Source: an uncultured Lachnospiraceae bacterium
GTDB taxonomy: Bacteria; Bacillota; Clostridia; Lachnospirales; Lachnospiraceae
Assembly: GCA_910583815.1 (NCBI GenBank)
Contig: CAJTZB010000105.1
Span: 1-8,822 of the forward strand
Length of the DNA stretch: 8,822 nt
Direction of reading: 5' to 3'
Positions 1 to 5,872 of this stretch are shown piece by piece; the stretch's first letter is position 1; every line of letters begins with the position of its first letter. Under the pieces are notes generated by a model. The model had not been told where the DNA came from, did not search any database, and saw only the letters and a program-made list of their open reading frames with translations. A program made the translations under genes and the position numbers.

Positions 1-1341
1 AGGGGCAGGGATTTCCTGCTTTTTTATATCGCCGCAGAATGAGAGTATTGTATGGCCGTCTTTTTTTACGGCTACGGTAATGTCTTCAAAGACATAGCCA
101 TCATTTTTCGTTTGGATACAGACGGTTTCCCCACAGTTCAGTTCGGCTTCTTTATGGAACAGCAGGCTGTTTTTGGCATAAAATTCGACATCGCAAAGGC
201 CTAACTGCCCGGAAACATAGAGATATGCTGTAATGCGTTCCCCTGCTTCTAATTTGAGAATCAGGTCCTTTGCTGCATTGTGGACGGTTCCAAGGTCATG
301 GTATGGCAGAAAATACTGTGTAAAGCTTTTGCTTTCCATTGGGGCAAGATAGCTGAAATCCGGCTGATTGTCGGTAAAGCAGCCGGTCATCAGTTCCAGA
401 TAAGGGCCGTCCTCATCGGTCAGGTTTCTGTCCCATGCTTTGCCGAAGTCGCCGCAGCCCCAGGTCCACTGTTTTTTGCCGGGAGAGATATGGTGGTCTG
501 CAATATGCAGCAGCCCGGCAGCCGCCACTTCGTCATAGCCACCGACAAAATCGAAATCTGATTTTGCCGCCATATAGGAAGTAGGAACCGGAAGGTTCTC
601 GTAGCGGGAAATATCAACGCCGCGCGAATAATCGACTTTGTAATAAGTGCCTGTTGCAATCGGGAATGTGGAAACGGCGCGCTTTCCGTGATCCATAACT
701 GCGGTTACGTCCGGCGGGAAAATACTGCGGTAATGTCCGCCTGCTGCAACGGCAGGGTTTGCCCACCAAAGGAACGTCTGGTTTGTATTTGTCCGGTTGT
801 AGACTTCGTTTTTCAGTTCCAGATATGCTTTGTCAGGATAGAGCGTAAATGCAGTCCCACCCCATGTATGGAACATTCCTTCTATTTCGTTTACAAATAC
901 CGTTGCGCTTCCGTCCGGATGCTCACAAAATGTATAGTTTACTTCATCAAAGGTACTTGGACGGTGGTGCTGCGGCCAGTTGAACTCGATTCCGCCGGAA
1001 ATCCAAGGTCCGGCAAGCCCAACAAGTGCCGGTTTTATCACATGGTTGTAATAAACAAAATCATAGCCTCGCATTTTGTCATAGGCGCGCTGCACCCTGC
1101 CGCCAAGTTCCGGAAGAATCATAATCTGCAGATAATCATTTTCCAAAAATACTGCCTTGTACTGCTTTGGTTCCGGAGTATCATAAATTTTGTCAATGAC
1201 CGGATGCGGATACACTTTTCCGCTGCTTCCCTGATAGACACGCTTTTCCAGGAACAGAGGATTTTTGTCCGGTGCCCCAACACCATAGGTAGGGATGGAA
1301 ACAATCTCTTCCCATACCTGTACTTTAGAAAAACCGTTCAT
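1..1341 (-). CDS. DUF5107 domain protein, N-terminal part (3' end outside window)
   Basis: The frame is open for 447 codons from an ATG at 1341 to the left edge, so the C-terminus is missing. The stretch around residues 60-135 matches what I know of the DUF5107 family: ILPELGGRVQRAYDK, then GLAGPWISGGIEFNWP followed by HHRPSTF. The family is thought to have a sugar-mutarotase-like beta-sandwich, usually followed by TPR repeats in proteins of about 1000 residues. The enzymatic role is not established; carbohydrate handling is an inference. No signal peptide is seen, so it is probably cytoplasmic. Start choice: the ribosome site AAAGGAG lies 13 bases before the ATG at 1341 but only 1 base before an in-frame ATG at 1353, so 1341 is preferred although neither spacing is ideal. 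It is divergent from an AraC regulator that may control it. Confidence 0.88.
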   Translation of the reverse strand, partial: MNGFSKVQVWEEIVSIPTYGVGAPDKNPLFLEKRVYQGSSGKVYPHPVIDKIYDTPEPKQYKAVFLENDYLQIMILPELGGRVQRAYDKMRGYDFVYYNHVIKPALVGLAGPWISGGIEFNWPQHHRPSTFDEVNYTFCEHPDGSATVFVNEIEGMFHTWGGTAFTLYPDKAYLELKNEVYNRTNTNQTFLWWANPAVAAGGHYRSIFPPDVTAVMDHGKRAVSTFPIATGTYYKVDYSRGVDISRYENLPVPTSYMAAKSDFDFVGGYDEVAAAGLLHIADHHISPGKKQWTWGCGDFGKAWDRNLTDEDGPYLELMTGCFTDNQPDFSYLAPMESKSFTQYFLPYHDLGTVHNAAKDLILKLEAGERITAYLYVSGQLGLCDVEFYAKNSLLFHKEAELNCGETVCIQTKNDGYVFEDITVAVKKDGHTILSFCGDIKKQEIPAP

Positions 1342-1378
1342 TTTTATTGTCATGCTCCTTTCGCATAAAAATTCTTGG

Positions 1379-1408
1379 TTGACTTTTCTTCTATGGGAAT
1401 TGTAATAT
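1379..1408 (+). promoter_or_regulatory. candidate promoter of the AraC-family gene
   Basis: TTGACT (1379-1384, 5 of 6 consensus) is separated by 18 bp from TAATAT (1403-1408). It would give a leader of about 75 bases before the ATG at 1491. Its -10 box coincides with the -10 box of the opposing promoter. Confidence 0.5.
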
Positions 1409-1432
1409 AGATTCTGTAGGATTTGTTTTGAA
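1404..1432 (-). promoter_or_regulatory. candidate promoter of the DUF5107 gene
   Basis: On the minus strand, TTCAAA (1427-1432) is separated by 17 bp from TATATT (1404-1409). The -35 matches consensus at only 4 of 6 positions, as is common for activator-dependent promoters. It occupies almost the same DNA as the plus-strand promoter of the AraC gene. This is a reading of the bases only. Confidence 0.33.
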
Positions 1433-1451
1433 ATACTATCAGAAAATTTAG

Positions 1452-1467
1452 AAATCCGATTGGATTT
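1452..1467. promoter_or_regulatory. inverted repeat AAATCC-GATT-GGATTT, possible operator
   Basis: A perfect 6-bp inverted repeat with a 4-base centre lies in the leader of the AraC-family gene. A further GGATTT half-site lies at 1419-1424, 43 bp upstream in the same orientation, which is about four helical turns. Autoregulation through these half-sites is possible, but short AT-rich repeats arise easily by chance. Confidence 0.2.
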
Positions 1468-1490
1468 AAAGATGTGAGAGGAGAAGGAAT

Positions 1491-2324
1491 ATGGAGCTTT
1501 ATGGGAGAGGGCTGTGCCGTGGCTCCAAAATGTGGTTTTTTACACCGTCACAGGTGGCAAAGCGCCTGTTTTTTTATCCTCTTGCGGCAGGAGATTTTCG
1601 GTGTACGGAGCAGTACCATGTCAACAGGGAACAGTACAACAGCATTCTATTTCTGCTTGTGTCAGAAGGGGAGATGGTATTGCGGCAGGAGGGGACAGAA
1701 CTTATCGCAAGAGGTGGGGAACTGTTGCTGGTGGATTGTTACAGGCAGCACGAGTATGCGGCAACGCAGGATACTCATACGCTTTGGGTGCATTTTGATG
1801 GGGCGAACAGCAGAGAATTGTTTCAGGAGATAAGGCAGCAAAAGGGGCAGAAGCTGAAATATTGGCAGGAGGAACTAGAAACGATGCAAAGTATTGTGCA
1901 GGGCGTGTCAGAGGCGGCATCGGAACCGGAACTTTCTATACGGATTTATGCATTGCTTTGCAGGCTGCTTGCAGGAAACAGCCTGCCGGAACAGGAAAAT
2001 ACAAAAAGTGTCCAGATAGAAAAGGGCAAGGAATATATGAAGCATCATCTAAAAGAACCGCTTGCCATAGAGGAAATTGCCGGGCATGTGTCAATGAGTA
2101 CTTCGTATTTTACAAAAGTATTCCGGGAGATAACCGGATTTTCTCCATACGAATATCTGCTCCGGCTGCGTCTTGAGAGGGCAAAGGAGCTTTTGCTGCA
2201 GACACAGCTGCCGGTCAGTGAAATTGCATACCGCAGCGGATTTCACAGCGATTCTAATTTCATTTATTTTTTTAAGAAAGAGACGGGATTTTCTCCGCTG
2301 AAATTCAGGGGAATGAAGTTTTAG
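1491..2324 (+). CDS. AraC-family transcriptional regulator
   Basis: This 277-residue protein has the usual size and layout of AraC/XylS sensors. A cupin-like N-terminal half (about residues 30-110, beta-rich, with the typical run LLLVDCYRQHEY) should bind an effector. The C-terminal DNA-binding domain has two helix-turn-helix units: LAIEEIAGHVSMSTSYFTKVF at about 191-211, and PVSEIAYRSGFHSDSNFIYFF at about 241-261, followed by the family signature FKKETGFSPLKFR. The ATG has a good ribosome site (GAGAGGAG, 7 bases away). It is divergent from the DUF5107 gene with an overlapping promoter region, so that gene is the likeliest target, and the effector is probably a sugar; both are inferences. No U-rich terminator follows it on its own strand. 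Confidence 0.93.
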   Translation: MELYGRGLCRGSKMWFFTPSQVAKRLFFYPLAAGDFRCTEQYHVNREQYNSILFLLVSEGEMVLRQEGTELIARGGELLLVDCYRQHEYAATQDTHTLWVHFDGANSRELFQEIRQQKGQKLKYWQEELETMQSIVQGVSEAASEPELSIRIYALLCRLLAGNSLPEQENTKSVQIEKGKEYMKHHLKEPLAIEEIAGHVSMSTSYFTKVFREITGFSPYEYLLRLRLERAKELLLQTQLPVSEIAYRSGFHSDSNFIYFFKKETGFSPLKFRGMKF

Positions 2325-2357
2325 GCCAAAAAGAAACAAGCCCGCTTTGCGGGCTTG
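2324..2357 (-). terminator. rho-independent terminator of the YjfB-like gene
   Basis: A 9-bp perfect stem (CAAGCCCGC at 2337-2345, GCGGGCTTG at 2349-2357, loop TTT) is followed on the minus strand by TTTCTTTTT. It therefore serves the minus-strand gene that ends at 2382. On the plus strand the stem lacks a T-run, so it is a weaker stop for the AraC gene, which ends exactly at its edge. Confidence 0.85.
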
Positions 2358-2381
2358 AAACCAAAGCATCCATTCTTGGAT

Positions 2382-2558
2382 TTATACGCGAACGTCAATG
2401 TTTGCTCCCAAATGCGGATTTACGGACTGCTCCATCATCTGAATCATGAGTTCGCCGGATTCTTCCACCGTATCCAAGGTCTTGGAAAGTACTGCTATGT
2501 TAACGTCGTTGATAACGTTTGCCTGTGACATAGCGACTGACAATCCAGGAATATCCAT
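2382..2558 (-). CDS. YjfB-family putative motility peptide
   Basis: This 58-residue protein begins MDIPGLSVAMSQANVINDVN and ends NPHLGANIDVRV. That matches the small YjfB family: an N-terminal MDI..LS.A.SQ, a helical, Met- and Glu-rich middle, and a C-terminal HLG..IDV.V. In Bacillus subtilis the family member belongs to the flagellar sigma-D regulon; its molecular role is unknown. No membrane segment, signal or cysteine is present. The start is firm: AAGGAGG lies 7 bases before the ATG. It forms a one-gene unit with an extended -10 promoter upstream and a strong terminator downstream. The promoter looks like a vegetative sigma-A one rather than a flagellar type, so constitutive expression is possible. 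No other flagellar gene is in the window. Confidence 0.88.
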   Translation of the reverse strand: MDIPGLSVAMSQANVINDVNIAVLSKTLDTVEESGELMIQMMEQSVNPHLGANIDVRV

Positions 2559-2590
2559 AAAATCGCCTCCTTGCTTTAGGTTCTGCCTTT

Positions 2591-2619
2591 ATTATAGCAG
2601 GAAAAGGATGGTTTCGCAA
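2591..2619 (-). promoter_or_regulatory. promoter of the YjfB-like gene
   Basis: On the minus strand TTGCGA (2614-2619) is separated by 17 bp from a perfect TATAAT (2591-2596), which is preceded by TGC as an extended -10. It lies in the 76-bp gap after the stop codon of the upstream minus-strand gene. No clear terminator separates the two genes, so some read-through is possible. Confidence 0.75.
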
Positions 2620-2634
2620 GCTTTGGATAAACGC

Positions 2635-3738
2635 TTATTTTTTCTTGCCCAATTCCCATAGCTTTAAATAATGAGGAATATCTTCCTTTGTGGGATGTAT
2701 TTTAAATGGTGCGCCGCAACATCCGCAATGCCATTTTTCTTCCCCTTCAAATTCGTACTTTACGCCGAACCTGCAGGTTTCGTTTATACGGTTTTGGCAT
2801 CCGGTGTCGCTATAGCGAAATAATTCCACTATTCTTTCTGGGCATTCACTTAAATACTCTAAACAGTTCTTTGCATTTCGGATTCTCAGTTCCAGATACA
2901 GATTTCCTGTATCAGAGGTCAGGGCATAATCGTATACGGATGATTTCTGGCGATAATATCGGATGGATGGTCCTTCATTTGGGTCTCCTTTTTTCTTTGA
3001 GAATCCATGCTCTGTCAGTATTTTATCTAAAGTGAAGATTACTTCCCTGTCTGCCTCGTTATGCATTTTATCTGCAACATAGTCACAGCCTTCTGCCAGA
3101 CTGCATGTATGAAGGTCTTCAGTCAGTATTTTATAATTCCATCCAATAAAGGCATTACTAAATGTAGCCGAGCCGGAACGGTAATTTTTCACATCCTTTA
3201 GCTGCGTATGCTTCACCTTTTTAGAAATGGAAGAAAGAACCTCTAAAATAATCCGGTTCTTTGGGTAATCAATTTCCAGATGGTCGCCTGATGACAGGCT
3301 GTACTTTTTTATTCCGCCAAACGAAAAGCCATAATCACACAATGCTTCCAGGAGTAAATTGGTCCTTTTGGATTTATCTGTTTTTCTGACCTCTGCCGTA
3401 TCCGTAATAACTGTAGTCCCATTAAAATCGCCGCAGGCAAACAAGCAGAGCATGAAATAGAACAGATTATATGGTGATGTCCTTGCTTCTCTTGCCTGAT
3501 TTGAAAAATAATCATACTCATTGACTTTATATAATGGCAGTCCGAACTTTTGAGGGGAAACTGCCATATCAGAATATATCTGCCGGAACATCTCTCCGAT
3601 TTTCCTGAATGCGCTTTCAAATTCCGCATGGGAAAACCGTCGTAAAAAATCCGGATGTATTTCTAATTCATCTGGGATGTCTACCAATTCATTACGGCGT
3701 ATCAAAGCCCATTTACTGACTAAATAGTCATCTTTCAT
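2635..3738 (-). CDS. hypothetical protein with C-terminal cysteine cluster
   Basis: I do not recognise this 367-residue protein. It appears soluble, with no signal peptide or membrane helix. Residues 60-165 are largely hydrophobic-helical (NLFYFMLCLFACGDF) followed by charged DNA-binding-like stretches (RKTDKSKRTNLLLEAL), but no named fold is evident. The C-terminus has C314-x7-C322 and then HCGCC (C338, C340, C341) before GAPF, a pattern that could bind one metal ion as a zinc ribbon. It ends in DIPHYLKLWELGKKK. Start: an ATG at 3783 would give 382 residues, but its leader would be only about 11 bases from the promoter. The ATG at 3738 has AGAGAGG 11 bases upstream and suits the promoter, so it is preferred. 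The gene is divergent from the zinc-finger/DUF6678-like cassette, with no evidence of a shared function. Confidence 0.82.
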   Translation of the reverse strand: MKDDYLVSKWALIRRNELVDIPDELEIHPDFLRRFSHAEFESAFRKIGEMFRQIYSDMAVSPQKFGLPLYKVNEYDYFSNQAREARTSPYNLFYFMLCLFACGDFNGTTVITDTAEVRKTDKSKRTNLLLEALCDYGFSFGGIKKYSLSSGDHLEIDYPKNRIILEVLSSISKKVKHTQLKDVKNYRSGSATFSNAFIGWNYKILTEDLHTCSLAEGCDYVADKMHNEADREVIFTLDKILTEHGFSKKKGDPNEGPSIRYYRQKSSVYDYALTSDTGNLYLELRIRNAKNCLEYLSECPERIVELFRYSDTGCQNRINETCRFGVKYEFEGEEKWHCGCCGAPFKIHPTKEDIPHYLKLWELGKKK

Positions 3739-3800
3739 AATATACACAACCTCTCTGTGTCCCCGGACGCTCATCAAGTTCAAATCTGCGGAACAGTATA

Positions 3801-3829
3801 ATCATAGCATTTTTGAGTGAAAATGGCAA
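3801..3829 (-). promoter_or_regulatory. promoter of the 367-residue hypothetical gene
   Basis: On the minus strand TTGCCA (3824-3829, 5 of 6) is separated by 17 bp from TATGAT (3801-3806, 5 of 6), preceded by TGC. Transcription should start near 3794. Its -35 box lies 9 bp from the -35 box of the divergent plus-strand promoter. Confidence 0.72.
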
Positions 3830-3838
3830 GGAAACGTA

Positions 3839-3867
3839 TTGATTGCGGTGCGGTATTGCTATATACT
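3839..3867 (+). promoter_or_regulatory. candidate promoter of the zinc-finger/DUF6678-like cassette
   Basis: TTGATT (3839-3844) is separated by 17 bp from TATACT (3862-3867). The palindromic element begins on the last base of the -10 box and would cover the transcription start near 3874. The second promoter with the same -10 and adjoining palindrome lies before trxB. Confidence 0.55.
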
Positions 3868-3900
3868 AGCATCGGTGTACAGATGGCAACACCGACGCTA
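3866..3900. repeat. palindromic element, copy A
   Basis: Arms TAGCATCGGTGT (3867-3878) and ACACCGACGCTA (3889-3900) pair over 12 bases with one mismatch, around the 10-base centre ACAGATGGCA (3879-3888). Bases 3866-3890 recur as the reverse complement at 4815-4839 with one mismatch in 25. Its place on the -10 box and start site suggests a repressor operator. Alternatives are a mobile palindrome or a recombination site. Confidence 0.8.
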
Positions 3901-4052
3901 AGGGGCAGCAAGAACAATTTGTGTGTCCATTCTGCGGAGGAAGGCTGCTGAAGAGAAGCGGGCCATACGGCGAGTTTTTTGGCTGCACAAACTATAGAAC
4001 TACAGGATGCAGATATACGCGAAAGATTGTACATAAAGAGAAAAAGGATTAA
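3883..4052 (+). pseudogene. topoisomerase-type C4 zinc-finger frame without an intact start
   Basis: From about 3903 to the TAA at 4050-4052 the frame encodes a classic topoisomerase DNA-binding zinc finger: CPFCGGRLLKRSGPYGEFF, then GCTNYRTTGCRYTRK, with cysteine codons at 3924, 3933, 3984 and 4008. In this frame a stop lies at 3867-3869 and there is no ATG; GTG at 3921 would cut into the finger. An ATG at 3883, in the loop of palindrome A, lies in another frame. One extra G in the GGGG run at 3902-3905 would join it to the finger as a protein of about 56 residues. So it may be a frameshifted small gene, a remnant of a larger nuclease or topoisomerase gene, or expressed from GTG. It ends 19 bases before the next ATG, over that gene's ribosome site. 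Confidence 0.5.
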
Positions 4053-4071
4053 AGAAGAGGGGATTAAGACA

Positions 4072-4764
4072 ATGACAAGCGAAGAAAAAAAGGAAATCCT
4101 GCTCTCAAAAATCAATTTTGGCAGCGGCGTCATAAAAGAAAACGGTCTGAAAGCGGATGGCTTCCGGGTAGAATATAAGGGTGGCCTGTATCTGGAGTTT
4201 TGGTGGTGGGAGGGCAGGCGTTACTGCAATTGTTATTTGAAAAAAGAGGACACAACCATTATCCCACACAGCTCTGTGGCCTTAGATGAGCGGTTTTTTC
4301 AGTGGGTCAGGCATTGCGTAGCTGAGATTGAAAGCGGAAAATACAGAAATAAGAAGAGCAGAAAAGAAATGATACAAAAAGAAATAGAGCGCCGTGGACT
4401 GACAAGCTGCATGAACAATACAAAATGGCAGGAGTTCAAAGAAGCAATGGAACAGGAAATGCCATTTCCGCCTCCGTATATTTACAAGACGCTCTTTGAG
4501 AAAGATGAGGGAGAGTACTTTGGTTTCTCGGAAGATGTGCCGTATGTTGGCGATTATGACGACGAGAGTTTTGCAGATTATGACTACAAAATAATTGAGT
4601 GGGTCAAAGTCCGTCCGCGCTATTGTGAGTATCATGGAGGAAGGCTGGCAGGGAAAAGCATACTGCATGATGCGGAGCAGGAGTTTGTAGAAATACTGAA
4701 AAAATATTCGATTCCGTATGAGGTAGAAAGAGGGATGTATATTATTTATGGGTACAGGCAGTAA
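4072..4764 (+). CDS. hypothetical protein with DUF6678-like C-terminal half
   Basis: This 230-residue soluble protein has two parts. Residues 1-100 are unrecognised: an aromatic-rich patch (YLEFWWWEGRRYCNCY, about 40-55) and then a basic linker (YRNKKSRKEMIQKEIERR). Residues 114-230 resemble the DUF6678 family as I remember it: MNNTKWQEFKEAM, a Pro-rich segment, an acidic aromatic stretch, IIEWVKVRPR, and a C-terminal EILKKYSIPYEV...IYGY. Some DUF6678 relatives occur among polymorphic-toxin immunity genes, but no toxin is seen here. Start: GAGGGG lies 9 bases before the ATG at 4072. An upstream in-frame TTG at 3979 would overlap the zinc-finger frame and lacks a ribosome site, so it is rejected. 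It probably shares the promoter at 3839-3867 with the zinc-finger frame and lies between the two palindromes. Confidence 0.82.
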   Translation: MTSEEKKEILLSKINFGSGVIKENGLKADGFRVEYKGGLYLEFWWWEGRRYCNCYLKKEDTTIIPHSSVALDERFFQWVRHCVAEIESGKYRNKKSRKEMIQKEIERRGLTSCMNNTKWQEFKEAMEQEMPFPPPYIYKTLFEKDEGEYFGFSEDVPYVGDYDDESFADYDYKIIEWVKVRPRYCEYHGGRLAGKSILHDAEQEFVEILKKYSIPYEVERGMYIIYGYRQ

Positions 4765-4776
4765 ACTGCTGTTTCT
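4754..4776 (+). terminator. weak hairpin at the end of the DUF6678-like gene
   Basis: ACAGGCAG (4754-4761) can pair with CTGCTGT (4766-4772) if one G is bulged. The loop TAAA contains the stop codon, and TTTCTCC follows. The short stem and poor T-run make it at best a leaky terminator, so read-through into trxB is possible. Confidence 0.28.
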
Positions 4777-4782
4777 CCCTGC

Positions 4783-4811
4783 TAGACAGAATTGTAATAA
4801 AATGTTATACT
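4783..4811 (+). promoter_or_regulatory. promoter of trxB
   Basis: TAGACA (4783-4788, 5 of 6) is separated by 17 bp from TATACT (4806-4811), preceded by TGT as an extended -10. Palindrome copy B starts on the last bases of the -10 box, so a protein bound there would block initiation. The leader to trxB is about 85 bases. Confidence 0.68.
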
Positions 4812-4839
4812 AGCGTTGCCATCTGTACACCGACGCTAG
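4810..4839. repeat. palindromic element, copy B (inverted relative to copy A)
   Basis: The reverse complement of this element equals copy A except for one substitution and a 6-bp gap (CACCGA absent). Its outer arms CTAGCGT (4810-4816) and ACGCTAG (4833-4839) pair perfectly, and the centre is TGCCATCTGT (4817-4826), the complement of the centre of copy A. Both copies are preceded by TATA in the same direction, which forms the -10 box. Confidence 0.8.
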
Positions 4840-4902
4840 CATCAATGCAACCATTGTCAAGCGACAGTATAGGGAACAGAGCAAATATAGAAGGAGAAAA
4901 CA

Positions 4903-5835
4903 ATGTATGATTTAATTATTGTAGGTGCAGGACCGGCAGGGCTTACCGCAGCGGTTTATGCAGCTCGTGCAGAACTTGATTTTATTGTATTGGAGCGGGA
5001 AATGCTTTCCGGCGGCCAGATTGTAAATACGTATGAGGTAGATAATTATCCGGGAATGTTCCATTTGGGCGGTTTTGAACTTGCAACCAAGTTCAGGGAG
5101 CACGCGGATGCACTGGGGGCTTCCTTTGTGACAGGACGTGTAGTCCGTGTAGAAGAAGTTCCGGAAGGAAAGAGGTTGGTTTGCGAAGATGGAAACAGCT
5201 ATGAGGCAAAGACGGTGATTTTATCCGGTGGTGCCAAGCACAGGAAGCTTTTGGTTCCGGGAGAAACAGAACTTGCAGGTATGGGTGTTTCTTACTGTGC
5301 AACTTGCGATGGGGCTTTTTTCAGAGGGAAAGAAGTCGCAGTCGTCGGCGGCGGGGACGTAGCGGTAGAAGATGCGCTGTTCCTTTCACGCATCTGCAAA
5401 AAAGTGTACCTAATTCACCGCAGGGATTCGTTCCGGGCGGCAAAAACACTGGTGTCAAAACTTGTCGCAGCAGAAAACGTAGAGCTTGTATATGATTCCA
5501 CGGTGCAGGAAATCAAGGGGAAGAATAAGGTAGAGGCAGCGGTTATAAAAAATGTAAAGACGGAAGAAAAAAGGGAGTTGCAGCTGGATGGTGTATTTAT
5601 TGCGGTAGGGATGCTCCCAGAGACAGAGGCATTTAAAGGCATAGTAGAGATGGACGCTTCAGGGTATATTGTGGCAGATGAGACATGCAGTACTTCTGAC
5701 CCTGCAATTTTTGCAGCAGGGGACATCCGCACCAAGCAACTGAGGCAGATAGTGACTGCGGCAGCCGACGGCGCAAATGCGATTACAAGCGTGGAGCGTT
5801 TTTTGACCACAAATTGGCAGTTTTTCCACACTTGA
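4903..5835 (+). CDS. trxB: thioredoxin reductase (NADPH, FAD)
   Basis: This 310-residue cytoplasmic flavoenzyme uses NADPH to reduce thioredoxin. It has the full low-molecular-weight TrxB pattern: FAD motif GAGPAG at 8-13, GGQI at 37-40, redox pair CATC (C132, C135), NADPH motif GGGDVAVE at 149-156, HRRDSFR at 172-178, and the second FAD motif FAAGDIR at 270-276. The length is normal, although the last residues after SVERFL (TTNWQFFHT) look like an unconserved extension. Start: AAGGAG lies 6 bases before the ATG. No thioredoxin gene adjoins. Its promoter carries the palindrome shared with the upstream cassette, so regulation by a common factor is plausible. Its stop codon lies inside the -35 box of the next gene. 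A paralogue acting on another disulfide partner cannot be excluded. Confidence 0.95.
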   Translation: MYDLIIVGAGPAGLTAAVYAARAELDFIVLEREMLSGGQIVNTYEVDNYPGMFHLGGFELATKFREHADALGASFVTGRVVRVEEVPEGKRLVCEDGNSYEAKTVILSGGAKHRKLLVPGETELAGMGVSYCATCDGAFFRGKEVAVVGGGDVAVEDALFLSRICKKVYLIHRRDSFRAAKTLVSKLVAAENVELVYDSTVQEIKGKNKVEAAVIKNVKTEEKRELQLDGVFIAVGMLPETEAFKGIVEMDASGYIVADETCSTSDPAIFAAGDIRTKQLRQIVTAAADGANAITSVERFLTTNWQFFHT

Positions 5836-5861
5836 CATAATAGGCCCATTCTTGCTATAAT
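5832..5861 (+). promoter_or_regulatory. promoter of the NlpC/P60 gene
   Basis: A perfect TTGACA (5832-5837) is separated by 18 bp from a perfect TATAAT (5856-5861) preceded by TGC. The trxB stop codon TGA (5833-5835) is part of the -35 box. Transcription should start near 5868, which makes the hydrolase gene independent of trxB. Confidence 0.85.
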
Positions 5862-5872
5862 ACCCTATGGAA

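Noticed and set aside
688..1368. Open frame of 226 codons on the plus strand
   Set aside because: It lies opposite the DUF5107 gene, whose protein has clear family motifs; the plus-strand product is Cys/Phe/Arg-rich with no recognisable pattern or ribosome site.
3739..3783. ATG at 3783 as the start of the 367-residue protein
   Set aside because: It would lie about 11 bases from the predicted transcript start without a ribosome site; the ATG at 3738 has one.
3979..4071. Longer form of the DUF6678-like protein from a TTG at 3979
   Set aside because: The extension overlaps the zinc-finger frame and lacks a ribosome site, while the ATG at 4072 has GAGGGG at 9 bases.
3866..4839. The two palindromes as CRISPR repeats or ends of an insertion sequence
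   Set aside because: There are only two copies, in opposite orientation about 0.92 kb apart. No transposase is encoded between them and no target duplication is seen at their outer edges.
5415..5849. Open frame of 144 codons on the minus strand inside trxB
   Set aside because: It is a Ser/Thr-rich shadow of the TrxB reading frame without its own start signals.
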